From Rhodobacterales bacterium UBA3077 (lineage in GTDB: Bacteria > Pseudomonadota > Alphaproteobacteria > Rhodobacterales > Rhodobacteraceae), in the NCBI GenBank assembly GCA_002366685.1, contig DFBP01000016.1, positions 348 to 14,189 of the forward strand: DNA of 13,842 nt, written 5' to 3'. This document shows positions 6,783 to 13,702 of this stretch, in pieces. The first letter of the stretch is position 1. The number at the start of each line of letters is the position of its first letter. The position numbers were made by a program, and so were the translations under genes. The notes below the pieces were generated by a model. That model worked only from the letters and a program-made list of their open reading frames with translations. It made no database searches and was not told the DNA's origin.

Positions 6783-7235
6783 TTGAATGAAATGAGCGAA
6801 ATTAACGCACGCAAGGGCTGGATGGAATCCCTTGCCAAGGCACCGTCGGCTGTGCTGGCACAAGCTTGGCAGCAAGCCAGCCTAGCCGACGAATTTGAGT
6901 GGCTGCGCGCCCCTGAAACCGGCACTGTTATGGTGCAGGGTGCCACAGGCGGCACCGGGGCAGCGTTTAACCTGGGTGAAATGACTGTGACCCGTTGTGC
7001 GGTGCGCTTGGCAGATGGCAACATTGGCCACGCTTATATTGCGGGGCGGGATCGTAAAAAAGCCGAGATAGCCGCACTGTGTGATGCTTTGATGCAAACC
7101 GAAAGTGCCGCCGCCGTACGACGCAAAATTATTAATCCGGTTGACGAGGCAAGGCGCGCGCTTAGGGCGAGCAAAGCCGGGAAAGCCGCGGCCACCAAAG
7201 TTGACTTTTTCACTTTGGTGCGAGGAGAAGATTGA
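6783..7235 (+). CDS. phnG: C-P lyase core subunit PhnG
   Basis: Small core subunit of the PhnGHIJ complex. With PhnI, PhnH and PhnL it supports transfer of phosphonate to the ribose C1 of a nucleoside triphosphate. The 150-residue product matches E. coli PhnG along its length: RKGWMESLAKA near the N-terminus, RAPETGTVMVQGATGGTG (about 40-57), EMTVTRCAVRL, GHAYIAGRD and the C-terminal VDFFTLVRGED. It opens the main phnGHIJKLN operon. A TTG start at 6783 is chosen from ribosome-binding-site spacing; an ATG three codons later at 6792 is the alternative. The stop overlaps the phnH start (TGATG). It is likely under PhnF control from the adjacent operator region. Confidence 0.92.
   Translation: MNEMSEINARKGWMESLAKAPSAVLAQAWQQASLADEFEWLRAPETGTVMVQGATGGTGAAFNLGEMTVTRCAVRLADGNIGHAYIAGRDRKKAEIAALCDALMQTESAAAVRRKIINPVDEARRALRASKAGKAAATKVDFFTLVRGED
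7223..7227 (+). promoter_or_regulatory. Ribosome binding site AGGAG of phnH
   Basis: AGGAG lies seven bases before the ATG at 7235 and four before the in-frame TTG at 7232, so the ATG is the better start. Confidence 0.6.
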
Positions 7236-7804
7236 TGCAAAATCCATCAGTAACCGGCGGGTTTTTAGATGCAGCCCGCGACTCCGCGATTGCGTTTCGC
7301 GCAGCGCTTGATGCTATGGCGCGGCCGGGTAAAATATCGGAGGTAAGCGGTGCTGTTCCGCCAGCCCCGTTGTCGGTGGCAGCAGGTACACTGTTGTTAA
7401 CGCTCTGCGACCCGGAAACACCTGTTTGGTTAGGCGGGGCCTTTGCTAATGATGCGGTTGTAGCATGGTTGCGTTTTCATACCGGTGCCTCCGTTGTTTC
7501 GAACCGAAAAGAAGCCATGTTTGCACTTGGCACTTGGGTTGACCTTTTTCCGATCCATGATTTTCCGATCGGCACTCCCGAATACCCGGATCGTTCGGCA
7601 ACGTTGATCGTCGAGCGGAAAACACTGGATGCCGCTGGCATAACCCTTACGGGGCCCGGCATAAAAACCACGGCGGCACTGTCGTTGCCGGATATAGAGG
7701 CGTTTCAGAATAACGCGGGGCTTTTCCCGCTTGGTTTGGATTTCTTCTTTACCTCCGGCAGTCGCGTGGCTGCACTGCCCCGCACAACAAAGCTGGAGAG
7801 CTAA
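7235..7804 (+). CDS. phnH: C-P lyase core subunit PhnH
   Basis: Core subunit of the C-P lyase complex, 189 residues, close to the roughly 194 of E. coli PhnH. Family landmarks are FRAALDAMARPG (about 21-32), LLLTLCDPETPVWL (about 53-66), WLRFHTGA (78-85), the GTPEYPDRSATLIVE stretch (about 113-127), LTGPGI (138-143) and the C-terminal FPLGLDFFF. PhnH has a PLP-transferase-like fold without that activity and associates with PhnI in the assembled complex (established for E. coli). The stop of phnG and this start share a base in TGATG, suggesting coupled translation. Only three bases separate it from phnI. Confidence 0.92.
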   Translation: MQNPSVTGGFLDAARDSAIAFRAALDAMARPGKISEVSGAVPPAPLSVAAGTLLLTLCDPETPVWLGGAFANDAVVAWLRFHTGASVVSNRKEAMFALGTWVDLFPIHDFPIGTPEYPDRSATLIVERKTLDAAGITLTGPGIKTTAALSLPDIEAFQNNAGLFPLGLDFFFTSGSRVAALPRTTKLES

Positions 7805-7807
7805 AAT

Positions 7808-8902
7808 ATGTATGTTGCTGTAAAAGGTGGCGAAAAAGCCATTGATAACGCCCATGCCTGGCTGGGTGAAATGCGCCGGGGTGATACGGAGGTGGCCGAA
7901 CTGACGGTTGCACAAATCCGCAACCAGATGGCGCTGGCGGTGGATCGCGTGATGGCGGAAGGTTCGTTATTTGACCCCGATTTGGCGGCATTGGCTATCA
8001 AACAATCGCGCGGTGATCTGATCGAAGCTATTTTTCTGATCCGCGCCTATCGCACGACCTTGCCGCGTTTTGGTGCGAGCGCCCCGATCAAAACCGAAAA
8101 CATGGCCTGCATGCGCCGGATTTCGGCAACCTTCAAAGATGCCCCCGGCGGGCAAGTGCTTGGCCCAACCTTTGACTACACCCACCGCTTGCTGGATTTT
8201 AAACTGGCGGCAGAGGGAGGGGTTGAAACGGCTCCGAAATCCGAAGCGGATACGGATGAATTCAAACCCCATATCACCTCTTTCCTGAATCAAGAGGGGC
8301 TGATTCAGCAAGAACCAACGTCTGATGCACGGCCTTCGGACCTGACGCGCGAGCCAATGGAATTGCCTGCCTCACGCGCGCTGCGCCTGCAAGCGTTGGC
8401 GCGCGGCGATGAAGGGTTTTTGCTTGGCATGGGCTATTCAACCCAGCGCGGCTATGGCCGCAACCATGCTTTTGTAGGCGAGTTACGCATTGGCGATGTG
8501 GCGGTTGAGCTAGATATCCCCGAACTTGGGTTTGCGATTGAAATAGCGGATATCGAAGTCAGCGAATGCGAAACGGTGAACCAGTTTGCCGGCTCAAAAA
8601 CCGAGCCACCGCAGTTTACCCGCGGCTATGGGCTGGTTTTTGGGCAATCGGAGCGCAAAGCGATTTCGATGGCGTTGGTAGACCGTGCCCTGCGCTGGAA
8701 AGAGCTGGGTGAAGACAACCCCGGCACACCGGCACAGGACGAAGAATTTGTGCTTTATCACTGCGATAACATTCAAGCGACCGGCTTTGTCGAGCATATC
8801 AAACTGCCACATTACGTAGATTTTCAGGCCGAGCTGGAGCTTGTCCGCACGCTTCGAAAAGAAGCAACCGAGGCCAACGCCGCAAAGGAGGCCGCTCAAT
8901 GA
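7808..8902 (+). CDS. phnI: C-P lyase core subunit PhnI (nucleosidase / phosphonate ribosyltransferase subunit)
   Basis: Catalytic subunit proposed to displace the base of a nucleoside triphosphate with phosphonate, giving ribose 1-phosphonate 5-triphosphate; alone, the E. coli enzyme acts as a nucleosidase. The 364-residue product starts with MYVAVKGGEKAID, as in E. coli, and keeps DYTHRLLDFKL (about 123-133), RGDEGFLLGMGYSTQRGYGR (189-208), SECETVNQFAGS (252-263) and PPQFTRGYGL (267-276). The C-terminal segment LPHYVDFQ, with H330 and H335 five residues apart, corresponds to the zinc-binding histidines of E. coli PhnI. GGAG at 7795-7798 supports the start. The stop overlaps phnJ in an ATGA junction. 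Confidence 0.95.
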   Translation: MYVAVKGGEKAIDNAHAWLGEMRRGDTEVAELTVAQIRNQMALAVDRVMAEGSLFDPDLAALAIKQSRGDLIEAIFLIRAYRTTLPRFGASAPIKTENMACMRRISATFKDAPGGQVLGPTFDYTHRLLDFKLAAEGGVETAPKSEADTDEFKPHITSFLNQEGLIQQEPTSDARPSDLTREPMELPASRALRLQALARGDEGFLLGMGYSTQRGYGRNHAFVGELRIGDVAVELDIPELGFAIEIADIEVSECETVNQFAGSKTEPPQFTRGYGLVFGQSERKAISMALVDRALRWKELGEDNPGTPAQDEEFVLYHCDNIQATGFVEHIKLPHYVDFQAELELVRTLRKEATEANAAKEAAQ

Positions 8903-9771
8903 GCACCGAATATAATTTCGCCTATCTGGACGAGCAAACCAAACGCATGATCCGGCGTGCCTTGCTGAAAGGTGTGGCGATCCCCGGGTATCAGGTGCCT
9001 TTTGCCAGCCGGGAAATGCCAATGCCTTATGGTTGGGGCACCGGTGGGGTGCAGGTGACTGCCGCCTGCCTTAAGCCCGACGACACGCTAAAAGTGATCG
9101 ACCAAGGTGCGGATGACACTACCAACGCGGTTTCCATCCGCAAGTTTTTTGAAAAAACGGCGGCGGTGGCGGTCTCCGAAAAAACCGAAGAGTCGACGGT
9201 CATTCAGACCCGCCACCGCATTCCGGAACAAGACCTGACCGAAGATCAAATTCTGGTCTATCAAGTGCCAATCCCGGAGCCGCTGCGTTTTTTGGAGCCT
9301 CGCGAGACCGAAACCCGCAAAATGCACGCCCTAGAGGAATACGGCCTGATGCACGTAAAACTATATGAAGATATAGCCCGGCACGGCCGCATCGCGACCT
9401 CTTATGCTTACCCGGTTAAGGTTGAGGGCCGCTATGTGATGGACCCGTCGCCGATCCCGAAATTTGACAACCCGAAAATGGAAATGGCCGCACTGCAATT
9501 GTTTGGGGCTGGCCGCGAACAACGTATCTATGCGGTGCCGCCCTATACCAAGGTTGTTAGCCTTGATTTTGAGGACCACCCGTTTGAAAAAGGCGGTGCG
9601 CCGCAGGCTTGTGGGCTTTGCGACGCGCATGACGCTTACCTTGACGAAGTTATCATGGATGACGCTGGCACGCGCATGTTTGTTTGTTCCGACACCGATT
9701 ATTGCCGCATGCGGCGCGAGGCCGGCCATATCGGCGAAATGGGTGTGCCATTGGCGGAGGACGCCGCATGA
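8899..9771 (+). CDS. phnJ: Alpha-D-ribose 1-methylphosphonate 5-phosphate C-P lyase PhnJ (radical SAM)
   Basis: The radical enzyme that breaks the carbon-phosphorus bond, releasing a hydrocarbon (methane from methylphosphonate) and 5-phosphoribosyl 1,2-cyclic phosphate. The hallmark CX2CX21CX5C motif is intact at C238, C241, C263 and C269. In E. coli, three of these cysteines bind the 4Fe-4S cluster and the last is the thiyl-forming residue. G30 in AIPGYQVPF matches the glycyl-radical glycine (G32 in E. coli). Conservation is very high throughout, for example VIDQGADDTTNAVSIR, TRHRIPE and YVMDPSPIPKFDNPKM. Length is 290 residues. AAAGGAGG at 8884-8891 gives a near-ideal ribosome binding site. 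Nothing suggests loss of function. Confidence 0.97.
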   Translation: MSTEYNFAYLDEQTKRMIRRALLKGVAIPGYQVPFASREMPMPYGWGTGGVQVTAACLKPDDTLKVIDQGADDTTNAVSIRKFFEKTAAVAVSEKTEESTVIQTRHRIPEQDLTEDQILVYQVPIPEPLRFLEPRETETRKMHALEEYGLMHVKLYEDIARHGRIATSYAYPVKVEGRYVMDPSPIPKFDNPKMEMAALQLFGAGREQRIYAVPPYTKVVSLDFEDHPFEKGGAPQACGLCDAHDAYLDEVIMDDAGTRMFVCSDTDYCRMRREAGHIGEMGVPLAEDAA

Positions 9772-10538
9772 ACCCGCTTTTGAAAGTCGAGAACATCTCG
9801 AAATATTATGGCAGTCGTCTTGGCTGTAAAGACGTGAATTTTGACCTGTACCCTGGAGAAGTGCTCGGCATTGTCGGAGAGTCCGGTTCCGGAAAATCCA
9901 CTTTGCTGAACTGCCTTGCCGGGCATCAGGAGCCTGACACCGGCAAGGTGGTTTTTGATACGCGCGCTGATGGGCCAAAAGACACGGTTACAATGTCAGA
10001 GCCCGAACGCCGGATGCTGTCGCGCACTGATTGGGCTTTTGTGCATCAAAACCCGCGTGACGGGTTGCGCATGGGCGTTAGTGCCGGTGGCAATGTGGGT
10101 GAGCGGCTTATGGCAGTGGGCGCGCGCCACTATGGTGACATTCGTGGCACGGCGGTTGATTGGCTCGATAAGGTTGAAATTGCCGAAGATCGCACCGACG
10201 ACCGGCCATCGGAGTTTTCTGGTGGTATGCAGCAGCGGTTGCAGATTGCGCGAAATCTAGTCACTGGCCCGCGCCTGATATTTATGGACGAACCTACCGG
10301 TGGACTGGACGTTTCTGTGCAAGCGCGGCTGTTAGACTTGCTGCGCGGTTTGGTGCGTGAGCTTGGCCTTTCGGCGATTGTGGTGACCCATGACCTCGCC
10401 GTGGTGCGGCTGCTGGCAGATCGATTGATGGTCATGAAAGATGGCCGTGTGATTGAAACCGGCCTAACCGACCAAGTGCTAGATGACCCGCAACACGGGT
10501 ATACGCAACTTTTAGTTTCTTCCGTATTGCAGGTATAA
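9768..10538 (+). CDS. phnK: C-P lyase system ATP-binding protein PhnK
   Basis: ABC-type ATPase that binds the PhnGHIJ core at PhnJ; it is not a transporter component. The 256-residue product carries Walker A GESGSGKST (37-45), Q-loop VHQNPRDGLRM (92-102), signature FSGGMQQR (150-157), Walker B IFMDEPTGGLD (171-181) and H-loop H208. The long insertion after the Walker A region and the NPRDGLRM stretch are PhnK traits and resemble dipeptide-transporter ATPases. The ATG at 9768 overlaps the phnJ stop (ATGA) and has GGAGG at 9756-9760, so the longer reading frame starting inside phnJ is not used. phnL follows four bases after the stop. Confidence 0.94.
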   Translation: MNPLLKVENISKYYGSRLGCKDVNFDLYPGEVLGIVGESGSGKSTLLNCLAGHQEPDTGKVVFDTRADGPKDTVTMSEPERRMLSRTDWAFVHQNPRDGLRMGVSAGGNVGERLMAVGARHYGDIRGTAVDWLDKVEIAEDRTDDRPSEFSGGMQQRLQIARNLVTGPRLIFMDEPTGGLDVSVQARLLDLLRGLVRELGLSAIVVTHDLAVVRLLADRLMVMKDGRVIETGLTDQVLDDPQHGYTQLLVSSVLQV

Positions 10539-10542
10539 CACA

Positions 10543-11223
10543 ATGATTTCTATAGAAAATGTCTCCAAAACCTTCACGTTGCACAACCAAAATAGCGCCG
10601 TGATTCCGGTCATGGTCAACGCTAACTTGAGGGTTGCTGCGGGTGAATGTGTAGCCCTTACCGGGGCTTCCGGTGCTGGCAAATCTACGCTAATGCGGAT
10701 GATTTATGGCAATTACCTGACGCAAGCTGGCAGAATAATCGTTGGTGAGCTGGATATTGTTACCGCGTTGCCGCGCGAAATATTGCAATTGCGGCGCGAA
10801 ACCCTTGGCTATGTTAGCCAGTTTCTGCGAGTTGTGCCGCGGGTGGCAACGCTTGATGTTGTGTCTGAACCGATGCTGGCGGTTGGCGTCGCGCGTGACA
10901 CCGCCCATGAGCGGGCGCGCGAGCTGCTAACGCGCCTGCGTATTCCTGAACGGCTGTGGCTGCTTTCGCCACTCACGTTTTCGGGCGGTGAGCAGCAGCG
11001 TGTAAACATCGCGCGCGGATTTGCGCATGAATATCCGGCAATGCTTCTGGATGAACCAACCGCCAGCCTTGATGTAGCCAACCGCGAAACCGTGCTGTCT
11101 TTGATCGAAGAAGCCAAGCAGCGCGGCGCGGCTATTATCGGTATTTTTCATGACGAAGCCGCACGTAAACGGGCTTGCGATCGGCAGATTGATGTGTCCG
11201 TCTACACTCCGAGGGCTAGCTAG
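10543..11223 (+). CDS. phnL: C-P lyase system ATP-binding protein PhnL
   Basis: ABC-type ATPase essential for the C-P lyase pathway, required with PhnGHI for making the ribose phosphonate triphosphate. The 226-residue product has Walker A GASGAGKST (41-49), Q-loop VSQFLRVVPR (91-100), signature FSGGEQQRVNIARG (146-159), Walker B LLDEPTASLD (168-177) and H-loop H193 in IFHDE. The SQFLRVVPRV and IFHD runs are typical of PhnL and distinguish it from LolD-like exporters. Its ribosome binding site is weak (AGG at 10531-10533), so translation probably depends on ribosomes leaving phnK four bases upstream. The stop directly abuts the phnN start. Confidence 0.93.
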   Translation: MISIENVSKTFTLHNQNSAVIPVMVNANLRVAAGECVALTGASGAGKSTLMRMIYGNYLTQAGRIIVGELDIVTALPREILQLRRETLGYVSQFLRVVPRVATLDVVSEPMLAVGVARDTAHERARELLTRLRIPERLWLLSPLTFSGGEQQRVNIARGFAHEYPAMLLDEPTASLDVANRETVLSLIEEAKQRGAAIIGIFHDEAARKRACDRQIDVSVYTPRAS

Positions 11224-11778
11224 ATGGCCGGCACACTGATCCCCGTTGTTGGCCCTTCGGGCGCCGGCAAGGACAGTTTAATCGATGCAGCCCGCATTGC
11301 CCGCCCCGATATTTTCTTTCCAACGCGGGTCATAACCCGCCCCGCCGGTGCGGGCGGCGAGGTTTTTAAGGGCGTTGATGTGCCGTTTTTCCAGGAATTG
11401 GCAGGTAAAGGCGCATTTTCTTTTCACTGGCAAGCCCACGGGCTGTTTTACGGTATCCCCGATGATATCACGGGGGCTCTTGATACGGGCCAACATGTTA
11501 TTTTTAACAGCTCACGCAGTATTCTGAGTCTGGTGCGCCAAATGTATGAGCGGGTGCAGATAATCGTCGTAACCGCGCCGGCTGATGTGCTGGCGGCCCG
11601 GTTAGTGGCGCGTGGACGTGAGTCCGCGGATGACATTGCCAATAGGCTGAGGCGTGCAGATTATGCAGCGCCAAAAGGTGCCGATGTTTCGATTATTCAA
11701 AACAGCGGCACGCTAGCGCAGGGTCAAGCGGCCTTTCTGGCCGCTCTCCCAGCTAGCCTTTTAGCGCAAAACGCTTGA
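11224..11778 (+). CDS. phnN: Ribose 1,5-bisphosphate phosphokinase PhnN
   Basis: Converts ribose 1,5-bisphosphate and ATP to PRPP, the last step that feeds the sugar back to metabolism. The 184-residue product is a guanylate-kinase-like P-loop protein with GPSGAGKDS (10-18), the Lys-Asp-Ser ending being typical of PhnN, then RVITRPAG (35-42), a FHWQAHGLFYGIP run (67-79) equivalent to SWHANGLYYG in E. coli, FNSSR (94-98), and ARLVARGRES (125-134). GAGGG at 11211-11215 lies eight bases before the ATG. The last 26 nt overlap the end of the convergent DUF1045 gene. With no phnP in view, how ribose 1,5-bisphosphate is supplied is an open question. Confidence 0.93.
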   Translation: MAGTLIPVVGPSGAGKDSLIDAARIARPDIFFPTRVITRPAGAGGEVFKGVDVPFFQELAGKGAFSFHWQAHGLFYGIPDDITGALDTGQHVIFNSSRSILSLVRQMYERVQIIVVTAPADVLAARLVARGRESADDIANRLRRADYAAPKGADVSIIQNSGTLAQGQAAFLAALPASLLAQNA

Positions 11779-12421
11779 GAATATGAAAATCCTCGTTACC
11801 ATTTTGGCAAAACAAACAAACTTCGTTGATCGGCAATCCTTCGCTCAACATTGGCCCGACATGAGGTTGAAGGCAGTCAACCACGTTGGCGGCGACCTCG
11901 GGTGTCAATTGCCCCGTCAAGGTCAGGTGAAAGCGAAACGCGTCAAAAACATAAGGGTAACCCCACGCGCTCAGATTTTTTTCCTGTGCATCGCTCAGGT
12001 TTGCTATGCGTCGGCGGGCCAGCTCCGCATCGCTTGGCGGTGCTCTGAACGGGTCAAATCGCTGCACACAGCTTGCGGCGAGAGCGGCAAGTTCTGGGCT
12101 GGGCCTTGTTGGTGTGATGGCAACAAACCCGCCAAGAGAACGCAAACTAACCTGTTTTATCCGAAAGGCGGGCTGCTGACCGGCAAAGATTTCCAGATGG
12201 TCCTGAAGGCTGGCAACCGTTGTGCCTTTGGCCAGCTTGAACGGTGGTTTCAGCGTGCCGTGGAACCCGTATTTGCGAGGCGTGGCGGTGAGCTGAGCCA
12301 CCGGAAGTGGCAAATCGGCAAAGCTCGGGTGCGCCACCCGGCGGCCTGCTTCGGCATCCCAACCCAACCACTGCGCGCCGAAATCCGACAGGCGCGAGCC
12401 AGCTTCAGGTGCGTAATACAC
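11753..12421 (-). CDS. DUF1045 phosphonate-metabolism protein, 2H phosphoesterase-like
   Basis: A 222-residue protein of the phosphonate-associated family known as DUF1045/TIGR03223. Two HxT motifs, HGTL (54-57) and HLTL (165-168), about 110 residues apart are the signature of 2H phosphoesterases, which open cyclic phosphates or phosphodiesters. Because C-P cleavage yields a ribose 1,2-cyclic phosphate and no phnP is present, this protein is a good candidate for the missing cyclic phosphodiesterase; that is inference. The GTG start at 12421 is uncertain. Reading upstream, the frame continues with residues RYA, which fit the usual family N-terminus, but has no ATG, GTG or TTG start before an in-frame stop at 12476-12478. 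Its 3' end overlaps phnN antiparallel. It is divergent from phnM. Confidence 0.85.
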   Translation of the reverse strand: MYYAPEAGSRLSDFGAQWLGWDAEAGRRVAHPSFADLPLPVAQLTATPRKYGFHGTLKPPFKLAKGTTVASLQDHLEIFAGQQPAFRIKQVSLRSLGGFVAITPTRPSPELAALAASCVQRFDPFRAPPSDAELARRRIANLSDAQEKNLSAWGYPYVFDAFRFHLTLTGQLTPEVAANVVDCLQPHVGPMLSEGLPINEVCLFCQNGNEDFHILKRFALKG

Positions 12422-12488
12422 CGCATATCTTACATCGTTTTCTATAAAATCAAATCCTTGGCTGCATTGCCAGTACTATCGCAGATAA

Positions 12489-12517
12489 TTGTCACAAAAA
12501 CACGACACAACTGTGGT
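12489..12517 (+). promoter_or_regulatory. Degenerate Pho-box-like repeat upstream of phnM
   Basis: TTGTCAC (12489-12495), a weak middle unit ACACGAC (12500-12506) and CTGTGGT (12511-12517) are spaced by 4-nt AT-rich linkers, matching the 7+4 rhythm of PhoB boxes (CTGTCAT units). The first and last units match well and the middle one poorly. It lies in the 125-nt region between the divergent DUF1045 gene and phnM, which otherwise shows only the phnM ribosome binding site (GGAG, 12534-12537). No convincing -10 was found. Control by phosphate starvation is plausible but not shown. Confidence 0.35.
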
Positions 12518-12546
12518 TTCTTAGCAAAAAATCGGAGAAATAAATA

Positions 12547-13701
12547 ATGGCTGAAAAATCGACAGGCCGTCAAATTCTGGCAAACGCAAAAGTTGTGCTT
12601 TTGGATGAGGTTATCCACGGCGGTGTTGCCATCGAGGACGGTAAAATAACCGAGGTTTTTTCACGCGCAGATCTGCCTTCAGGCGCGATCGATTGTCAGG
12701 GTGATTACCTTTGCGCCGGCCTCGTGGAGCTCCATACAGACAATCTTGAGCGCCACATGAGCCCCCGACCAAGCGTTGACTGGCCCCACGCGGCCGCCAT
12801 CATGGCCCATGACGCTGAATTTGCCGGGGCGGGTATTACAACTGTTTTTGACGCAATGCGGGTTGGTTCGCTAACCTCAGGAAAGAGCAAATACAAAAAA
12901 TATGCGCGCCAGATGGCTAACGAAATTCTGGATCTTCGGGAGCGCGAAGCGCTTCGGATTAGCCATTATTTTCATCTTCGCGCCGAAATTTGCTCGGAAA
13001 CGATGGTTGAAGAAATGGCGGAATTCGGGCCGGAAGACCGCATTGGCATCGTCTCGTTGATGGACCACACGCCCGGCCAGCGCCAATTCGCAGATTTGCG
13101 CCAGATGCGGATATATATGCAAGGTAAATACGCCATGAACGACGATGCCGTCGATGAACACTTTGAGCACCTTAGGTCGATCAAAGCCAAATTTGGCGAT
13201 GAAAATGAAACCGCAGCCGTTGCATATGCGCGTAGCTATGGCTCGGTTATTGCCAGCCATGATGATACCACACGGGATCAGGTTATCCAGTCTGCGAAAC
13301 ATGGCGTGCGGCTTGCAGAATTTCCAACAACAACTGAGGCCGCCCGCGTTTGCCACGAACAGGAGATATTGGTCATGATGGGTGCGCCCAACCTTTTGCG
13401 TGGCGGGTCCCATTCCGGCAACGTTGCCGCGAGCGCGCTGGTGGAGGCAGGGCTGCTCGATATCATGTCATCAGATTACGCGCCTTCCAGTCTGTTGATG
13501 TCTGCTACTCGATTGGGCGAAATGACAGGAAATATGGCTAAGGGGATCAAAACGGTAACCTACGCGCCGGCTCAGGCCGCGGGCCTTGATGATCGCGGCG
13601 AAATTGCCCTTGGCGCGCGCGCTGATTTGACCCGATTTACGCTTGTAGATGCCTTTCCACAAACGCGAGGCGTTTGGGTGCAGGGCAACCGTGTTGCCTA
13701 A
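12547..13701 (+). CDS. phnM: Alpha-D-ribose 1-methylphosphonate 5-triphosphate diphosphatase PhnM
   Basis: Removes pyrophosphate from the ribose 1-phosphonate 5-triphosphate to give the PhnJ substrate. The 384-residue product is a canonical PhnM: ELHTDNLERH (61-70), HDAEFAGAGITTVFDA (88-103), HLRAEI (143-148), SLMDHTPGQRQFA (170-182), ASHDDTT (236-242), EFPTTTEAA (268-276), MMGAPN (287-292), RGGSHSGNVAAS (295-306) and SSDY (308-311), all close to E. coli PhnM. Likely metal ligands are H63, D65, E147, H174, H238 and D310. GGAG at 12534-12537 supports the ATG. The gene is cut off from phnN by the antisense DUF1045 gene, so it should have its own promoter. It ends just before a transposase fragment. 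Confidence 0.95.
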   Translation: MAEKSTGRQILANAKVVLLDEVIHGGVAIEDGKITEVFSRADLPSGAIDCQGDYLCAGLVELHTDNLERHMSPRPSVDWPHAAAIMAHDAEFAGAGITTVFDAMRVGSLTSGKSKYKKYARQMANEILDLREREALRISHYFHLRAEICSETMVEEMAEFGPEDRIGIVSLMDHTPGQRQFADLRQMRIYMQGKYAMNDDAVDEHFEHLRSIKAKFGDENETAAVAYARSYGSVIASHDDTTRDQVIQSAKHGVRLAEFPTTTEAARVCHEQEILVMMGAPNLLRGGSHSGNVAASALVEAGLLDIMSSDYAPSSLLMSATRLGEMTGNMAKGIKTVTYAPAQAAGLDDRGEIALGARADLTRFTLVDAFPQTRGVWVQGNRVA

Positions 13702-13702
13702 T

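Noticed and set aside
9684..9767. N-terminal extension of PhnK into phnJ
   Set aside because: It would overlap the conserved C-terminal cysteine region of phnJ; the ATG at 9768 has a good ribosome binding site and gives the normal PhnK length.
9361..9978. A 205-codon minus-strand open frame across phnJ and phnK
   Set aside because: Antisense to the strongly conserved phnJ; composition is not protein-like. Shadow frame.
11783..12547. A 254-codon plus-strand open frame opposite the DUF1045 gene
   Set aside because: It is antisense to a gene with clear family motifs, its translation resembles no known protein and is rich in Cys, Arg and Trp, and it lacks a ribosome binding site. Taken as a shadow frame.
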